Of a DNA stretch of 64,000 nucleotides, positions 51,737 through 64,000 are shown piece after piece. This DNA comes from Psoroptes ovis (taxonomy: Eukaryota > Arthropoda > Arachnida > Sarcoptiformes > Psoroptidae), in the NCBI GenBank assembly GCA_002943765.1, contig PQWQ01000012.1, positions 1,377,501-1,441,500 on the forward strand, in the 5' to 3' direction. The notes beneath the pieces were generated by a model. The model did no database searches. It was not told where the DNA came from and worked only from the letters and a program-made list of their open reading frames with translations. The position numbers and the translations under genes are program-made. Numbering within the stretch: the first letter of the stretch is position 1; every line of letters begins with the position of its first letter.

Positions 51737-53417
51737 TTTTATTTTTGTTTATTCTGAATTTTATTCAAAAAAAATATTTTGACAATTGACAAAATGTAAT
51801 TATTCAAAAACTGATTTGATTTAATTTCAATCAAAATCAAAAACAACAACAACAAAAACAAATCATTGAAAAAAAAATTTATGGAATGTAGAACAATTAT
51901 TTGGGTTTATAATTTACGTTTTTTTTTGTTGTTGTTGTTTTTCAATTTTGTTGATCAAAAAATTGATCAAAAATAATGAATTTGATTTGACCACAGAAAA
52001 CACCCACACACTTTAACACAGATTAAATTGAATTTTTCAAAGATGTTACCTGAGGAATTTTTGAAGATTATTTTTTTCACGAAATAAATAAATAAATGAT
52101 GAAAAATACTCATTTATCTTGAAGTTTATTTATTTTCTTCTTGTTGCAATTAATAAACAGATGAATTTTTATTTTTATTTTTCTTAAAGAGAGAGAGAGA
52201 GAATTTATCCAAAATAGAATGTTGAATGAATGATGATAATCGTGTTTGAACAAAAAATAAATAAATTCAGAGATAAATTTTCAGAGTCATCAGCCAGAAA
52301 ATTGTATAATCTTTATGATTATAACCAGGTCAGATTAATGTCATATGAATATGTATGTCTATGTGTTTGTTTGTGTATGTGTGTGTTTAGGTAAAAATTT
52401 AATTATTATCATTACTGTCATTATTATTATCGTTTGTTGTCAATGTTTTTGTTATCGTTGTTGTTGTTGTCGATGTTGTCGTTTTCGATCAATTATCATC
52501 ATCATTATAATGATCACTAATGACTATTAACAGTTAATCATATTATTGTTGCTGGATCATTTTTTTTGTGTTGGAAATTTGATCATTATCATACACGATT
52601 CAAAATAATTCAAATCAAATTAAATCACAAAAAAACGATTGAATGATCAAATTTGAATGCATTCAATTATTGAATTTTGTTTGAGTTGAATGTAAAATTT
52701 CTATACACACATCACATACAAAAACACAGAAAATCACAAAATTATTATGATAAATAATTGAAAATTCATGGAGAAATGGTAAAACTGTCGATGTTTTTTT
52801 CTTTTTTTTTTCATTTACTTTCTTTGCTTACCATCTCTATCAATCAATATGTTCACAATATACACATGTTATTATTATGATTATCATTATGTTTGATGAT
52901 AATTTACCATAAAATTTTCATATACTTTTTCCCGAAATTATATTTTATGGTCAATTATATTGAATTTGGCTGTGTATAATTGAAAGATTGAAGTTAATAA
53001 TAATAATAATGTAAACACACAAATAAATAAATCAAAACACACCTCGGTTTTTTCTCTCTTTGGGTTGTTGTTTCCAATTCCAACCGATAGACGGCAGTAA
53101 TTTTTCATACAGCATTTACTTGATGGGTCGTTTCTTCGTTTGTCCATATTTCTTAATTCGTGTCCAAAATTTTTTTTTTGTCATCTGCTATTTACGGTTC
53201 CATACTGCGTTTTTCCATCAAATTTCTCTTGACACATTGAATGGGTCTAGAAATTCTGAAAATTGTTGAAAGAAAAAAAAAATGATCACAACATCTCATA
53301 AACCATTATCCGTCAAACATCAATAATAATTAAATGATAAAAGATATTTTGATGACATTTGATTGTTTGTCTATCTATATATTAATGAATATTGTGTGTG
53401 TGTGTGCTTGTATGTGT
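51737..53417. other. Intergenic, ARF6 upstream region
   Basis: No supported gene. On the minus strand a less AT-rich patch around 53040-53150 ends in CCGAG|GTGTGT and could be an untranslated first exon for ARF6. TG/GTTGTT repeats lie near 52345-52480. Microsatellites otherwise. Confidence 0.35.
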
Positions 53418-55250
53418 AAAGGGTTTCCTTTAATAACATAGAGTGATGCGGCCCCTGGAAAAAAATCAGAATGAAAGTTATCGCATCATGTTTTTGGTCA
53501 ATAGAGATGAAAAAAAGTCAATTATGGTCATCTCCAATTCTTGACCCTTCCTGTCCAAAAAGGGGGTCAAAAGTCAATAATTGCTATATCTCGGCCGTTT
53601 TAAGAGGTGAACTCTCAATTTTTTCAATAATTAAAGATTATCTAGCTATTAATCATTGGTGAAAATATCATTGCTTAACACGATCGAGAAACCGAAATAT
53701 ATCCATTTGAAGTTACCATTGTCATTATCATATGGGCTGCCAGTTGACGTGTACACGTCAAAACTGAAGTGCTCGGTGATTCGCTCAACAACTGTCGCAT
53801 TTAACACAAGTATTTCCATGTTCATCATCAATTGATGACCATTTAAGCCCAAGCATAACCATTTAATGACATTTTGGCAGCCACAGGACATAAACCACCA
53901 TCTAACAGCCACCATATATTATCTAAAATATATATCTACAAAAATATTAACAAGAAATATTCAAAAAAAAAAAAAAAAATAAGAAAGAAAAATTAGGATA
54001 AATCACTCTTTGATATCACTTTCATCATCATCAAAAACGATCGGACCGCTATGATCGAAGATGTTTTTCAGAGCCTCAGCTGGCAGGAATCTACGGTTCT
54101 CGTACTTGCCATAACTTAGATAATATATTAGAGCTGAAACATGTGAACACGAACCAATGGTTCGGTTCCCGATGGCACAAGTACAATAATGGCCTAATAT
54201 TGAATCAAGTTCATGGCCATTCGGTTGATATTTTACACAAACCCGGTAGGCCTTTTAATTGATATGTCTCGATCGAACCCATCGAATCAAAGACATATCA
54301 CCCAACATTTTTTCTACGAGCAATTGATCATGGTCTGATAGCATTTCTCCCAGGTATGTTATCGATTGTGACAGTTGATATGACCCAGTGAAAAACATTA
54401 TCAATAGTTCGAGTGAGAATTGTGGAAAATCTGCAAGATCATTGCTCCATGTGTTGATAAATATGTTTTTTTATAATTGAGATTATTATCTATAACATAT
54501 TGACCAAGATCGTTGTTGGTTAAATTCATTTTAAACATTCGCAGCACAATTACATCAACATTGTCCTTATCGCTCGTATATCGCTTACAAAAATTGTTCA
54601 CCAGATAGCAAGCTATTCTGCAATACGTCGATGCTTTTGACAGCGATTGATTCAGAAAATGGTGGTGTAGAAGCTTATATTTTTGTGCTATGACTCCATG
54701 CACTGCTTCTACTGGCCAACGGATTTTGGTAACAAAGCGTAAATGATTCGATTCAGTTGTTGTTAATTGATTCCGTTGGCCTTTCAATGCTGGCATCATT
54801 ACCTGATATTAATATCATTACATGAAGTTGAACCAACAATAGCCCAAAATATCATAGACTTAGAAATACTTGTGTTAAATACGACAGTTGTTGAGCGAAT
54901 CACCGAGCACTTCAGTTTTGACGTGTACACGTCAACTGGCAGCCCATATGATAATGACAATGGTAACTTCAAATGGATATATTTCGGTTTCTCGATCGTG
55001 TTAAGCAATGATATTTTCACCAATGATTAATAGCTAGATAATCTTTAATTATTGAAAAAATTGAGAGTTCACCTCTTAAAACGGCCGAGATATAGCAATT
55101 ATTGACTTTTGACCCCCTTTTTGGACCGGAAGGGTCAAGAATTGGAGATGACCATAATTGACTTTTTTTCATCTCTATTGACCAAAAACATGATGCGATA
55201 ACTTTTATTCTGATTTTTTTTCCAGGGGCCGCTATTCTAGGTTACCCTTT
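53418..55250 (-). mobile_element. Long-TIR DNA transposon, copy 2 (inverted relative to copy 1)
   Basis: From GGGTTTCC (53421) to GGTTACCC (ending 55247), 1827 bp, with AAA and TTT outside. TIRs are 53421-53816 and 54863-55247. It matches copy 1 in reverse complement almost base for base, including the asymmetric outer tips and TIR-specific variants. The 18-bp palindromes lie at 53744-53761 and 54918-54935. No target duplication is visible (GTGT on the left, CAGT on the right). Confidence 0.85.
54003..54799 (-). pseudogene. Broken DDE-SWIM transposase, copy 2
   Basis: Same structure as in copy 1. The 132-codon frame (54799-54401) is identical to that of copy 1, with the same seven-base homopolymer where the frame slips and the same in-frame TAA before the SWIM finger. 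It ends at 54003. Confidence 0.75.
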
Positions 55251-58200
55251 CAGTTATTATTATTATTATTTTCATTATTGACGTCATTCATTTAAACATT
55301 GATATATCAATATTGATTATGTTTGTTTGTTTATTTATTCGTTTGTTTTCATATTATTTCAAGTGACTGAATGAACAAAGAAAATAAACAAAATGTAAAA
55401 ATATAAAAAATACTTATCTTGATATAAGAATTCTTGAAAAAAAACAAAAAACAAAAACAAAAAAAAAACAATTTATTCCTTTCAACTTGTCAAACATCTT
55501 TGATATTTTAATTCTTTGAAGAAATTTTTTTTTCTTCTTATTTTTATTTTCATCGATCATATTATTTTTATATTGAATTTTCATCAAAATTTCATCTTAA
55601 TCATCATGCTGTGTGTAAAATATGATGATGAAAAATAAAAAAAAAACTAATCAATAAATTTGAGATATATATTTTGAAACATATGATGATAAAATGTTTT
55701 GAATCAATGAATATATGGATAGATGATGTTAAAATATCTTCAGATTTCATGTAGTAATTTTCATTTTTCATGTTCATTTCGATTTGAATAAAAAAAAAAC
55801 AATAAAATTGAAAATTTTCGTTGAAAAAATTAATTAATTTGATTGAAAATTTTTCATATTCATGATGTTTAGAGATTGTTTGGAAAATTTTATATGATAA
55901 TGAGTTAAATTTCGTATCATTACGATAATAATAATAATAATAATCGATCACCATATCAATCATATCATGTAATCAATAAATAGAATTTTATAGATAAATG
56001 ACGTTATTTTTTTTTTCTTGAGTGATTCTTCAAATTTCAAAAACGTCATCTTGTTATCATAAGAAAAAAAAATATTGATAACCTTACAAAACGAATGAAT
56101 CAATGAATTTGAATTTTTTTTTTTCATTTACATAATACCATTTGCATTCGATACGCGCCTATAGCTAGAATTGTAATTCTATCTTGATGATTTGTTGTAT
56201 CGATAAGCAACAAAATAAAATAAAATAAAATGATTAGCATCTATTTTTAGGTTGGCACAGACCAAAAAAAAAAAAAAAAAAAAAATTGAAACGCATTGAA
56301 TTTTACAAATTGTAATCGAAATTGAAAATTTGTATATCTGTATCTTTTTTTTGAATTATTATGTAAATTGAATGAATCGAATCAAATGGTGGATGTAGGC
56401 AGATGTCAATCAATCAAATGAATAAATTTCAATTTTCATTCAAAATATTATACGTTTTTGTATGATTATATGATTAGTATGATGATAAAGATGATTATGA
56501 AAAGTGATTGTGACTACCTTGAGAATTATGATTGATAATAATAATAATAATAATTCCTTCTTCATAAGTTTTTGGTATCTTTATCATCTTCATATAAACA
56601 TAAATTATCGAAAAATTTCATCTGATTTTGATTGATTGACTGATTAATCACAGTAATAAACAACAATACCAATAATAATATGAATGGATTATTTTTTTTT
56701 TTTTTATCTTCTTTGAATGACAAGATTAGAAACAGAACAAAATAATACATGATAATAATCACGTTTTTGGGATTTTCTTATGAATTTTTTTTTTGTTTTC
56801 TGTTCTTCGCTTATGATGAAAGATGAATAACTTTGAATGTTTTTTCTTTCTCGTCTTTTTGCATCATTATTTCAATGAGTTTCTTGTTCTTTTTCGTTTA
56901 TTTTTTTGTACTGAAATGGTTCGATTTCCATTTAAAATTACTTTTATTCTACGTCATTCACATTGCTAGTAATTCTACTATCGTCATTATTATTTATTCT
57001 TGTGTATCGAAATAAATAATTGAAAAAAAAATTAAATAAAATTTTTAGCTTGAATCAAATTTTTTTTCTCATGAATGAACGAAATTTTCTTTGTTAGTTT
57101 TGCTTTTCATGTTTCAACTCATTCATTCAATTTTTATCTTAGTTAAAATTTTCATTAAAAATAACGGGATTATGGGGGAAAAGAATTTTTTTTTGGCACA
57201 ATATTATCCAATTTTATCACCAAAATTTTCATTTTCTTATTCTTCGATTAATGACAAAAAGAAATTAATCATAAAAATCGATATTTATCATTATTTAATT
57301 TTTTTCCAAATAAAATTTTCTATTTTCATTATTTTTTGTCTCAGAAGCCCGTCTTTCAATGGCAAATAATTAAAATCTTTCATCAAACAAAAATAGTAAT
57401 AATCATAACGAGTCAAATGGGTGTCAATCTATTTTTGTCATCTTTTTCATCATTTTCAACGGCCAACCTAACACAGAGGAAAATGTTATTAAAAATATTG
57501 TTTGGAAATAAATGAAAAAAAAAAAATTCAGGTGTTCACTCTATTAAATTCTTTGAAAATTTATCAGAGTCTATTTGAAAATATCTACAAAAATAGCATC
57601 ATCAAAAAAAAGCATTCAGATTTATGAACATTCTGCACATACAAATACACATATAGTGTAGACATAACAAATTCTAAATGTTTATATATAAAGAACATGA
57701 AAAGCAATAGCATCAAATTGGTGCTTGGAATTACAATAATACTTGATCTATATGTTTGTTTTTCTCGTAAAATGAAGAAAACAAATACCAGAAATATGAT
57801 AAAATAGTAATAATCTTCTTTATCTTTTATTTTTCAATTTTACACATCTTTTTTTCTCGCTCGTTTAATGCTAAAATTTGGATTTTTTTCATTTTTTTTC
57901 CTTCACGGTTCTTTGGCGATATCGAACATCGAAGAATCGGTGTTCATATATAATCATCTAATACAAGTCCCAAAAATAAATATGGCTAAAATACAAACAT
58001 TTCAAATCACAAGACAAACATCGAAACCATTACCGGTAATCAAATGATGATAAATGATGTTTTTGTTTGTTCGGAAGTTGGTAAACAAACACTTTCGAAT
58101 CGGGTTAAATGCAAAGCGAAAAAAATCGCCAAAAAAAAATTCGAAATTCGAATTCGTGAAGCAATTTTCGAATTTTTCGCGCATGCGCTTATAGATGATA

Positions 58201-61200
58201 AATTGCATTCTACGAGTGCATATTGGCACATCACATTCACACATATAACAGGTTACGACTAGTGATGGTAGTAGTGGTCGATGCTGTATATGGTGTTTTT
58301 GATTGAAAGTGAAACTGATAGCAGCACTAAAATGTGTGCAAATGAATATGTGCAGATCAAATTTTTTTCTGAACACATTCTACTGCCTGTCTTTTTTTGA
58401 CCACTACCAAAAATGGAAGAAAATCTGATCAAAACATTCGAAGTAAACAACAACAAAAAATAATTTTGATTCAATTTATTTTCATTTGTTTTCAACTAAA
58501 TTTTATCCCCGAAATTCATTAAAATTAATGATAATCATAATATTCATTCAACATTCAGATTTATTCAGATTTTAAGTATTTTTTCCGTGGAAAAAACACC
58601 GAATTTCAACACTTTGGTTCTTTTTCTTTGCAATCCACCATATATACCCGATCAACCATCATCAAGTGAAATGATCATTATCAAAACATCACCGACACTG
58701 AAAATAATCATAATTAACCAAAAGCTATCGTAATTATCTGGAAGTTATTTTAGTGAGAGGAAACGAAAAAAAAAAATTGTATCATCATAATCATCACTAT
58801 CACCAACAACTAATAACACCTAAATTAATACACATCTAATACTCATAAGATTATCTTTTTTTTTGTGAGAAGAAAGAAAATGTGATTACTTTGATATTAA
58901 TTAATATTTAGTAAAAACAAAGATGATCGGAATTCAATGAAAAAATAAGCAAAACATAAACAACAACATCAACAACAGCATCAGCAATTTATATTTCTCA
59001 TTTTTTTTCACTTCTTTCCTTTGAACAAGATAAACAAATCTTTTCATTAGTGTATCTATTTGTGTGTGTGTATGTACATGTGTGTTTGTGTGAGGTGAAA
59101 CGAAACGAAATGATAATTATTTGTTTACTTTTATATCGAAAGAATACTTTGAAATTGAAAAATTGAAGCGAAAAGAATAAGAAAAAAAAATTTTGAATTA
59201 AAATCAAAATAAACAAACAAACAACAAACAAAATGGCAGTGAAAAATTATTAATGAAATAAATCAAAATCACTCAAAAAAAAAAAAAATTTCATGCGAAA
59301 AATGAATAATTGTTATTTTTGTTACATGAATGATAATAATAATAATAATAGTGATGATTATAATGAAATATTGTTTTCTTCTTCAAACAAACAAAACAAA
59401 AAAAAAAAAAAAAGAAAGATTGATGCAATGATAAAACAATAATTTGCCAACTTTTTGATTCTGTTATTTTTGTTGTTTCTGTGTATTATTCTTGGTTTAT
59501 TTTTGTTTGTTTATCATTTGTTTTAAAAATTTTCAATGAACTCAAAGAATTTTGTTTTGTGCTTGTGTTTGTGTTTGAAATTTGTGTATGTGGCTATATT
59601 TGATTCTGCAACATTTACTAATTCATTCATTTTCTAAATTTCAAATTTTTAAATTAATTAATTTGAAAATTTGTTGAAAAAAAAAAAATTTCAAATTAAT
59701 TATTTTCATCCGTTGTCGGATTCTCTCCAGATACCAAAAAAAAAAAAAAAAAACCGACCGAAAAAAATACCATCATCATCCAAATTATTCACAAGAAAAA
59801 AAAAATTCATTCAAGGCATAATTACATTTTAATTTTCATTCAGACAAAACAATTTCGGCAATATTTATGAAAATTTTTTCAAAATTCTTTCAACGAGCGA
59901 AAAAAAATGTAAATTAATTTACAAACACCAAACAACAATAAAAAAAAATTCAAATGTGGTTTTTTTTAAATATTCAAAATTGCTTTCCATTATTTCCAAA
60001 ATGTGTTTTGTTTCGTTTTCTCCAAATCTTTGAAATTTTTTTTTAATCATTATCATCATCATCAACAATGTTGAATAATAACGACAGCAAATTCCACAGC
60101 AACATTTTTTTTAGTTTTTTGCTACGGTTTTTTTTTAATCAAATCGTCATTAAAAATATGATCATCGCCGTCGTCGTCATATAATTGTTTTGTTGAAATT
60201 AATAAAAACATATGAACAAAATTGAAAATAAAAACATAAAATTCTGGTATGTAATTGAAATATTTTTGTTTTTGCTCGTTTCGGATGAAAAAAAAAATTA
60301 AAAAATTAGTAAAAATATCTACATTCTTTTGCGAAATTCTTTGCACAGGCATGAATTTACAAAAAAAAAAAAAAAAAAAAAATTCCAATCAAAACTCAGT
60401 GATTCTCAATAAACAACACTCGAAAACAATGTTTTGTTTGTTTGTAATGTTGACAAAATTTTTTTTTCGAATATTTCTTTAGGCTTATTTGATTTAGCAC
60501 CGATTCTATTAGTTTCGATTAATTATATCATTAATCAAATGTGTTTGACAAATCTAGAATGTTCACATTTATAGATTGACAAACACCATTTTTTCATATT
60601 TTTTTAATTAATGAAACATTAATTGATTCGTGAATCGAATTGATGAATAATTGTTTGATTAATTAATTATCATCATTATTTACTTTTAATGAATTGACAA
60701 ATATGTTTTCGATGATCGAAAAAACAAATGATAAAATATAATGAATAATCCTTTATTCACACATACAAAATAGATCATCGAACTAATCAAACAATGGCAA
60801 ATGATTTTGTTTATTCAATTAATATAATCATCAGTATAATTAATTTTAATTAAATTCAATCTAATTAATTTTATCAAAAATTAAAATAAAATAACTCATC
60901 CAATTTACACTATTCTAATTTTGATTTTGTTTTTATTCATTATCATTTTTTTGATCAAATAACATTATCACAATGATCAATGATTTTATGATAACTACAT
61001 CCATTTAATTTCATTTTAATTTATTTTTTTTCCAAAAATCATTAATAAAGATGAATAATGGATTAAAATCGTATTAGCATTGAATATTTTATTCCATTAA
61101 TTCAATAGAATTACAATGAAATTTCAATTTTTCATTTTTGTCTGACATTTTAATTTCTGATATTTTTGAATGTTTTGAGAGAAAAGAATAATTATAGAAT

Positions 61201-61497
61201 CCTCATCATCATCAAATTAGACTTCAAACATTTTTAAAAAAGATCAATAAATCAATTTTTATGCATTATTCAAAGAGTTTCATTATTTTAAATTTAAAAA
61301 TTTCCACTCGTTTTCAGAAATATAGGAAAAAAACAATTGAATTCAAATGAATTCAATTGAATCATTTTATTTAAAACTTTAAACAAAGAGAAAAGTAAAT
61401 AAATAAATAAAAAGTATTTCGCTCCTCTTTTATTTACATTAATAATTTATCATTAATAAAAATCAACAAAACAAAAAAAAAGTCATTCATAAAAATT
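55251..61497. other. Gene-poor intergenic region
   Basis: Over 6 kb of AT-rich DNA with AAT, CAT and homopolymer runs, including 22 A at 60361-60382. The pairs of ORFs on opposite strands at 58002-58376 overlap and have no recognisable domains. A CA-rich stretch at 58600-58830 and one at 58930-59000 look like untranslated leader in style, so a non-coding first exon of a gene outside the window is possible. I see no coding gene. Confidence 0.5.
60361..60382. repeat. 22-A homopolymer
   Basis: An uninterrupted A run with no detectable retroposon body upstream. Confidence 0.85.
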
Positions 61498-62077
61498 AAA
61501 GGGTAACCTAGAATAGCGGCCCCTGGAAAAAAAATCAGAATAAAAGTTATCGCATCATGTTTTTGGTCAATAGAGATGAAAAAAAGTCAATTATGGTCAT
61601 CTCCAATTCTTGACCCTTCCGGTCCAAAAAGGGGGTCAAAAGTCAATAATTGCTATATCTCGGCCGTTTTAAGAGGTGAACTCTCAATTTTTTCAATAAT
61701 TAAAGATTATCTAGCTATTAATCATTCGTGAAAATATCATTGCTTAACACGATCGAGAAACCGAAATATATCCATTTGAAGTTACCATTGTCATTATCAT
61801 ATGGGCTGCCAGTTGACGTGTACACGTCAAAACTGAAGTGCTCGGTGATTCGCTCAACAACTGTCGCATTTAACACAAGTATTTCCATGTTCATCATCAA
61901 TTGATGACCATTTAAGCCCGAGCATAACCATTTAATGACATATTGGCAGCCACAGGACATAAACCACCATCTAACAGCCACCATATATTATCTAAAATAT
62001 ATATCTACAAAAATATTAACAAGAAATATTCAAAAAAAAAAAAAAAAAAAAAAATAAGAAAGAAAAATAAGGATAAA

Positions 62078-64000
62078 TCACTCTTTGATATCACTTTCAT
62101 CATCATCAAAAACGATCGGACCGCTATGATCGAAGATGTTTTTCAGAGCCTCAGCTGGCAGGAATCTACGGTTCTCGTACTTGCCATAACTTAGATAATA
62201 TATTAGAGCTGAAACATGTGAACACGAACCAATGGTTCGGTTCCCGATGGCACAAGTACAATAATGGCCTAATATTGAATCAAGTTCATGGCCATTCGGT
62301 TGATATTTTACACAAACCCGGTAGGCCTTTTAATTGATATGTCTCGATCGAACCCATCGAATCAAAGACATATCACCCAACATTTTTTCTACGAGCAATT
62401 GATCATGGTCTGATAGCATTTCTCCCAGGTATGTTATCGATTGTGACAGTTGATATGACCCAGTGAAAAACATTATCAATAGTTCGAGTGAGAATTGTGG
62501 AAAATCTGCAAGATCATTGCTCCATGTGTTGATAAATATGTTTTTTTATAATTGAGATTATTATCTATTACCTTGTCCGGAGTAAAGTTAGGAGTGTTCA
62601 AATTCAATTTTTTCAAAAACTATTGAAGATTTCTTAGCGAAACTTTAACATAATAAAATTTAGTTTTCTTCAAACCTTATAAATGATTTTCAAGGCCCAA
62701 GTACCATAGAGACCTTGTCAAAATGGCCCTTTTGCAAACTGTTCAAAATGACCAAATTAGCAGTATTTTTGGAAATATTTAAATTTTGTAATCGAATGCT
62801 TGAAATCCATATTTTCACGAGACAAGACAGTTTTGGTCACAAAAATTATGACCTGGGTCATATTGACCCGACTTTAAATGTCAAAATAGTTTTTCAGGGA
62901 TAATCACGTGACAACTTAATTTTCATGGAACCAAACATTATCAAGAAGAATATTATATCCTTGCAGTCTTTTTCAACCATTCTTGAACGGGCCATGGGTC
63001 CCGATTAACGTCCTATGGGCCTTGGTTGTTATTGCTTAATTTTCGTGCCAGAGATGCCGAAAGACGATGACATGGATATCCATGGTCATGATGAGAATGC
63101 TATTCTCTCACCCGATCCCTGTTGTAAAAATTTTGGTCCTAGCTCTTATTTAACTGGGTAAAATTTCCACTTCCTTCAACAAGAGTATGCTGTAGTGGGG
63201 CCCAGAATTTTTCAGTGGGAGAAATGTGTCACTATCACTTTGAGAGACGTGTTGAGCAAAGTGAACTCTTGTGACATCAATCTTTTTTCAAGGTGATTTG
63301 GTCTTGGGTCCCATTGTTGGATTCGAATTTTTCGAAATCTGACTTGCTTTGATTTTAGGGGTGTTATGTTCCACACAAGGCTCATAGGAACTTCAAATTT
63401 GAGGAACAGATCACCAACATTCCAGGCTCTTACATTCTTGAAACATTTTTTTGATTCCTCGGATTCTCGGGTCTTTTTCAACCCTTAAACAAACGACTAG
63501 TCTTCGATCATTTTTGAGCTTTTTCTCCTACTGATGATTGATATCATCGATTTTTCTTCTGTTTTCTGAGAATATCCTAGGCCCATCAAAATTTCCCACA
63601 ATTGTTTTTGGATTCTGGAAGCTGTGAATCCTGGAATTATGATGATTTTGTCAAAATCATGCTGTTTTTATTGGACCTTTTTAAAATGGGCCACTCTAGG
63701 GTCATCTCTGAGGGAAATTCGAAAATTCTTTTTTTTTTTCGATGAAGCATTAGTCCCAGTACTAGTGGTGAAAATTTGGCCCCGAAACATCAAGCGATTG
63801 CTGAATTATTTAGATAGATGTCACCCTAACTTTACGCCGGACAAGGTAATATAACATATTGACCAAGATCGTTGTTGGTTAAATTCATTTTAAACATTCG
63901 CAGCACAATTACATCAACATTGTCCTTATCGCTCGTATATCGCTTACAAAAATTGTTCACCAGATAGCAAGCTATTCTGCAATACGTCGATGCTTTTGAC
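62078..64000 (-). pseudogene. Broken DDE-SWIM transposase, copy 3, split by an insertion
   Basis: The SWIM half lies at 62078 to about 62567 and the DDE C-terminal half resumes at 63852 and continues past the window. It has the same homopolymer frameshift and the same TAA as the other copies, plus the 1.28-kb insertion, so it is doubly inactivated. Confidence 0.75.
62568..63849. mobile_element. 1,282-bp DNA transposon nested in copy 3 (TA target site)
   Basis: The ends are inverted: the first bases are TTACCTTGTCCGGAGTAAAG and the last, in reverse complement, TTACCTTGTCCGGCGTAAAG. They match over 25 bp with one mismatch. Comparison with copy 2 shows the uninterrupted target and a TA duplication (62566-62567 and 63850-63851). 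The interior is less AT-rich than its surroundings. Its longest ORFs are 89 codons or shorter and show no transposase motif I recognise. It is probably a non-autonomous Tc1/mariner-class element, inferred from the TA site. Confidence 0.8.

Larger units (their letters stand above)
61498..64000 (-). mobile_element. Long-TIR DNA transposon, copy 3 (partial, nested insertion)
   Basis: Begins GGGTAACCTAG at 61501 with AAA outside, and runs off the window. Its interior is that of the 3' half (SWIM end), as in copy 2. Its outer TIR, however, carries the tip and the CCGGTCC variant seen on the opposite end of copies 1 and 2. The 18-bp palindrome is at 61813-61830. The copy is interrupted by another element at 62568-63849. 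A few private substitutions (for example ATTCGTG at 61725-61731) separate it from copies 1 and 2. Confidence 0.85.

Noticed and set aside
58002..58376. Overlapping ORFs on both strands near 58 kb
   Set aside because: They shadow each other, have no domain, and no splice signals extend them.

Overview
The window reads as nuclear DNA of a small arthropod, most likely an acariform mite of the Dermatophagoides/Sarcoptes type. The reasons are very high A+T, GAT/CAT/AAT trinucleotide tracts that run into coding exons, mostly tiny introns (about 60-120 bp) beside a few long ones, spliceosomal genes, and a nuclear tRNA with an intron. The organism call is inference; no search was possible.

Layout, left to right. 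1-3.0 kb: degenerate intergenic DNA with an 80-bp tandem repeat and a Tc1/mariner transposase fragment. 3.0-9.6 kb: compact housekeeping genes: condensin subunit G (+), a probable RNase P/MRP p38-like protein (-, tail to tail with it), and a REX1B-domain protein (+). 9.6-15.6 kb: low-complexity DNA upstream of hedgehog. 15.6-30.5 kb: a complete hedgehog gene in three coding exons with introns of 9.2 and 3.7 kb. 30.9 kb: an intron-containing tRNA-Ile(AAT) on the minus strand. 31.8-35.7 kb: an oxysterol-binding-protein-related protein of the ORP9 type, seven coding exons. 36.1-41.0 kb, minus strand: importin-13-like karyopherin (one exon) and the branched-chain 2-oxoacid dehydrogenase E1-alpha subunit (four exons). 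44.2-49.4 kb: an inhibitory SMAD (SMAD6/7, Dad type). 50.9-51.7 kb, minus: ARF6-type GTPase. 51.7-64 kb: gene-poor.

Mobile DNA is the main accessory content. Three copies of one long-TIR DNA transposon (about 1.83 kb, TIRs of about 385-396 bp) carry a DDE-C-terminus plus SWIM zinc-finger transposase remnant. Copy 1 lies in intron 2 of the SMAD gene, copy 2 lies inverted behind ARF6, and copy 3 runs off the right edge and is split by a second element of 1,282 bp with a TA target duplication. All three carry the same frameshift and the same in-frame stop, so they descend from an already broken element.

The most unusual pattern is a set of five 70-71 bp hairpin elements (ends TTGTCC...GGACAA). 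All five sit in the two hedgehog introns and I found none elsewhere in the window. A sixth, unrelated 72-bp hairpin also lies in hedgehog intron 1. These could be miniature transposons, hairpin RNAs, or both.

Two of the genes belong to developmental signalling: hedgehog, and the inhibitory SMAD that damps TGF-beta/BMP signalling. The rest are housekeeping genes for chromosome condensation, RNA processing, nuclear transport, lipid transfer, amino-acid catabolism and membrane traffic. They do not form an operon-like unit.
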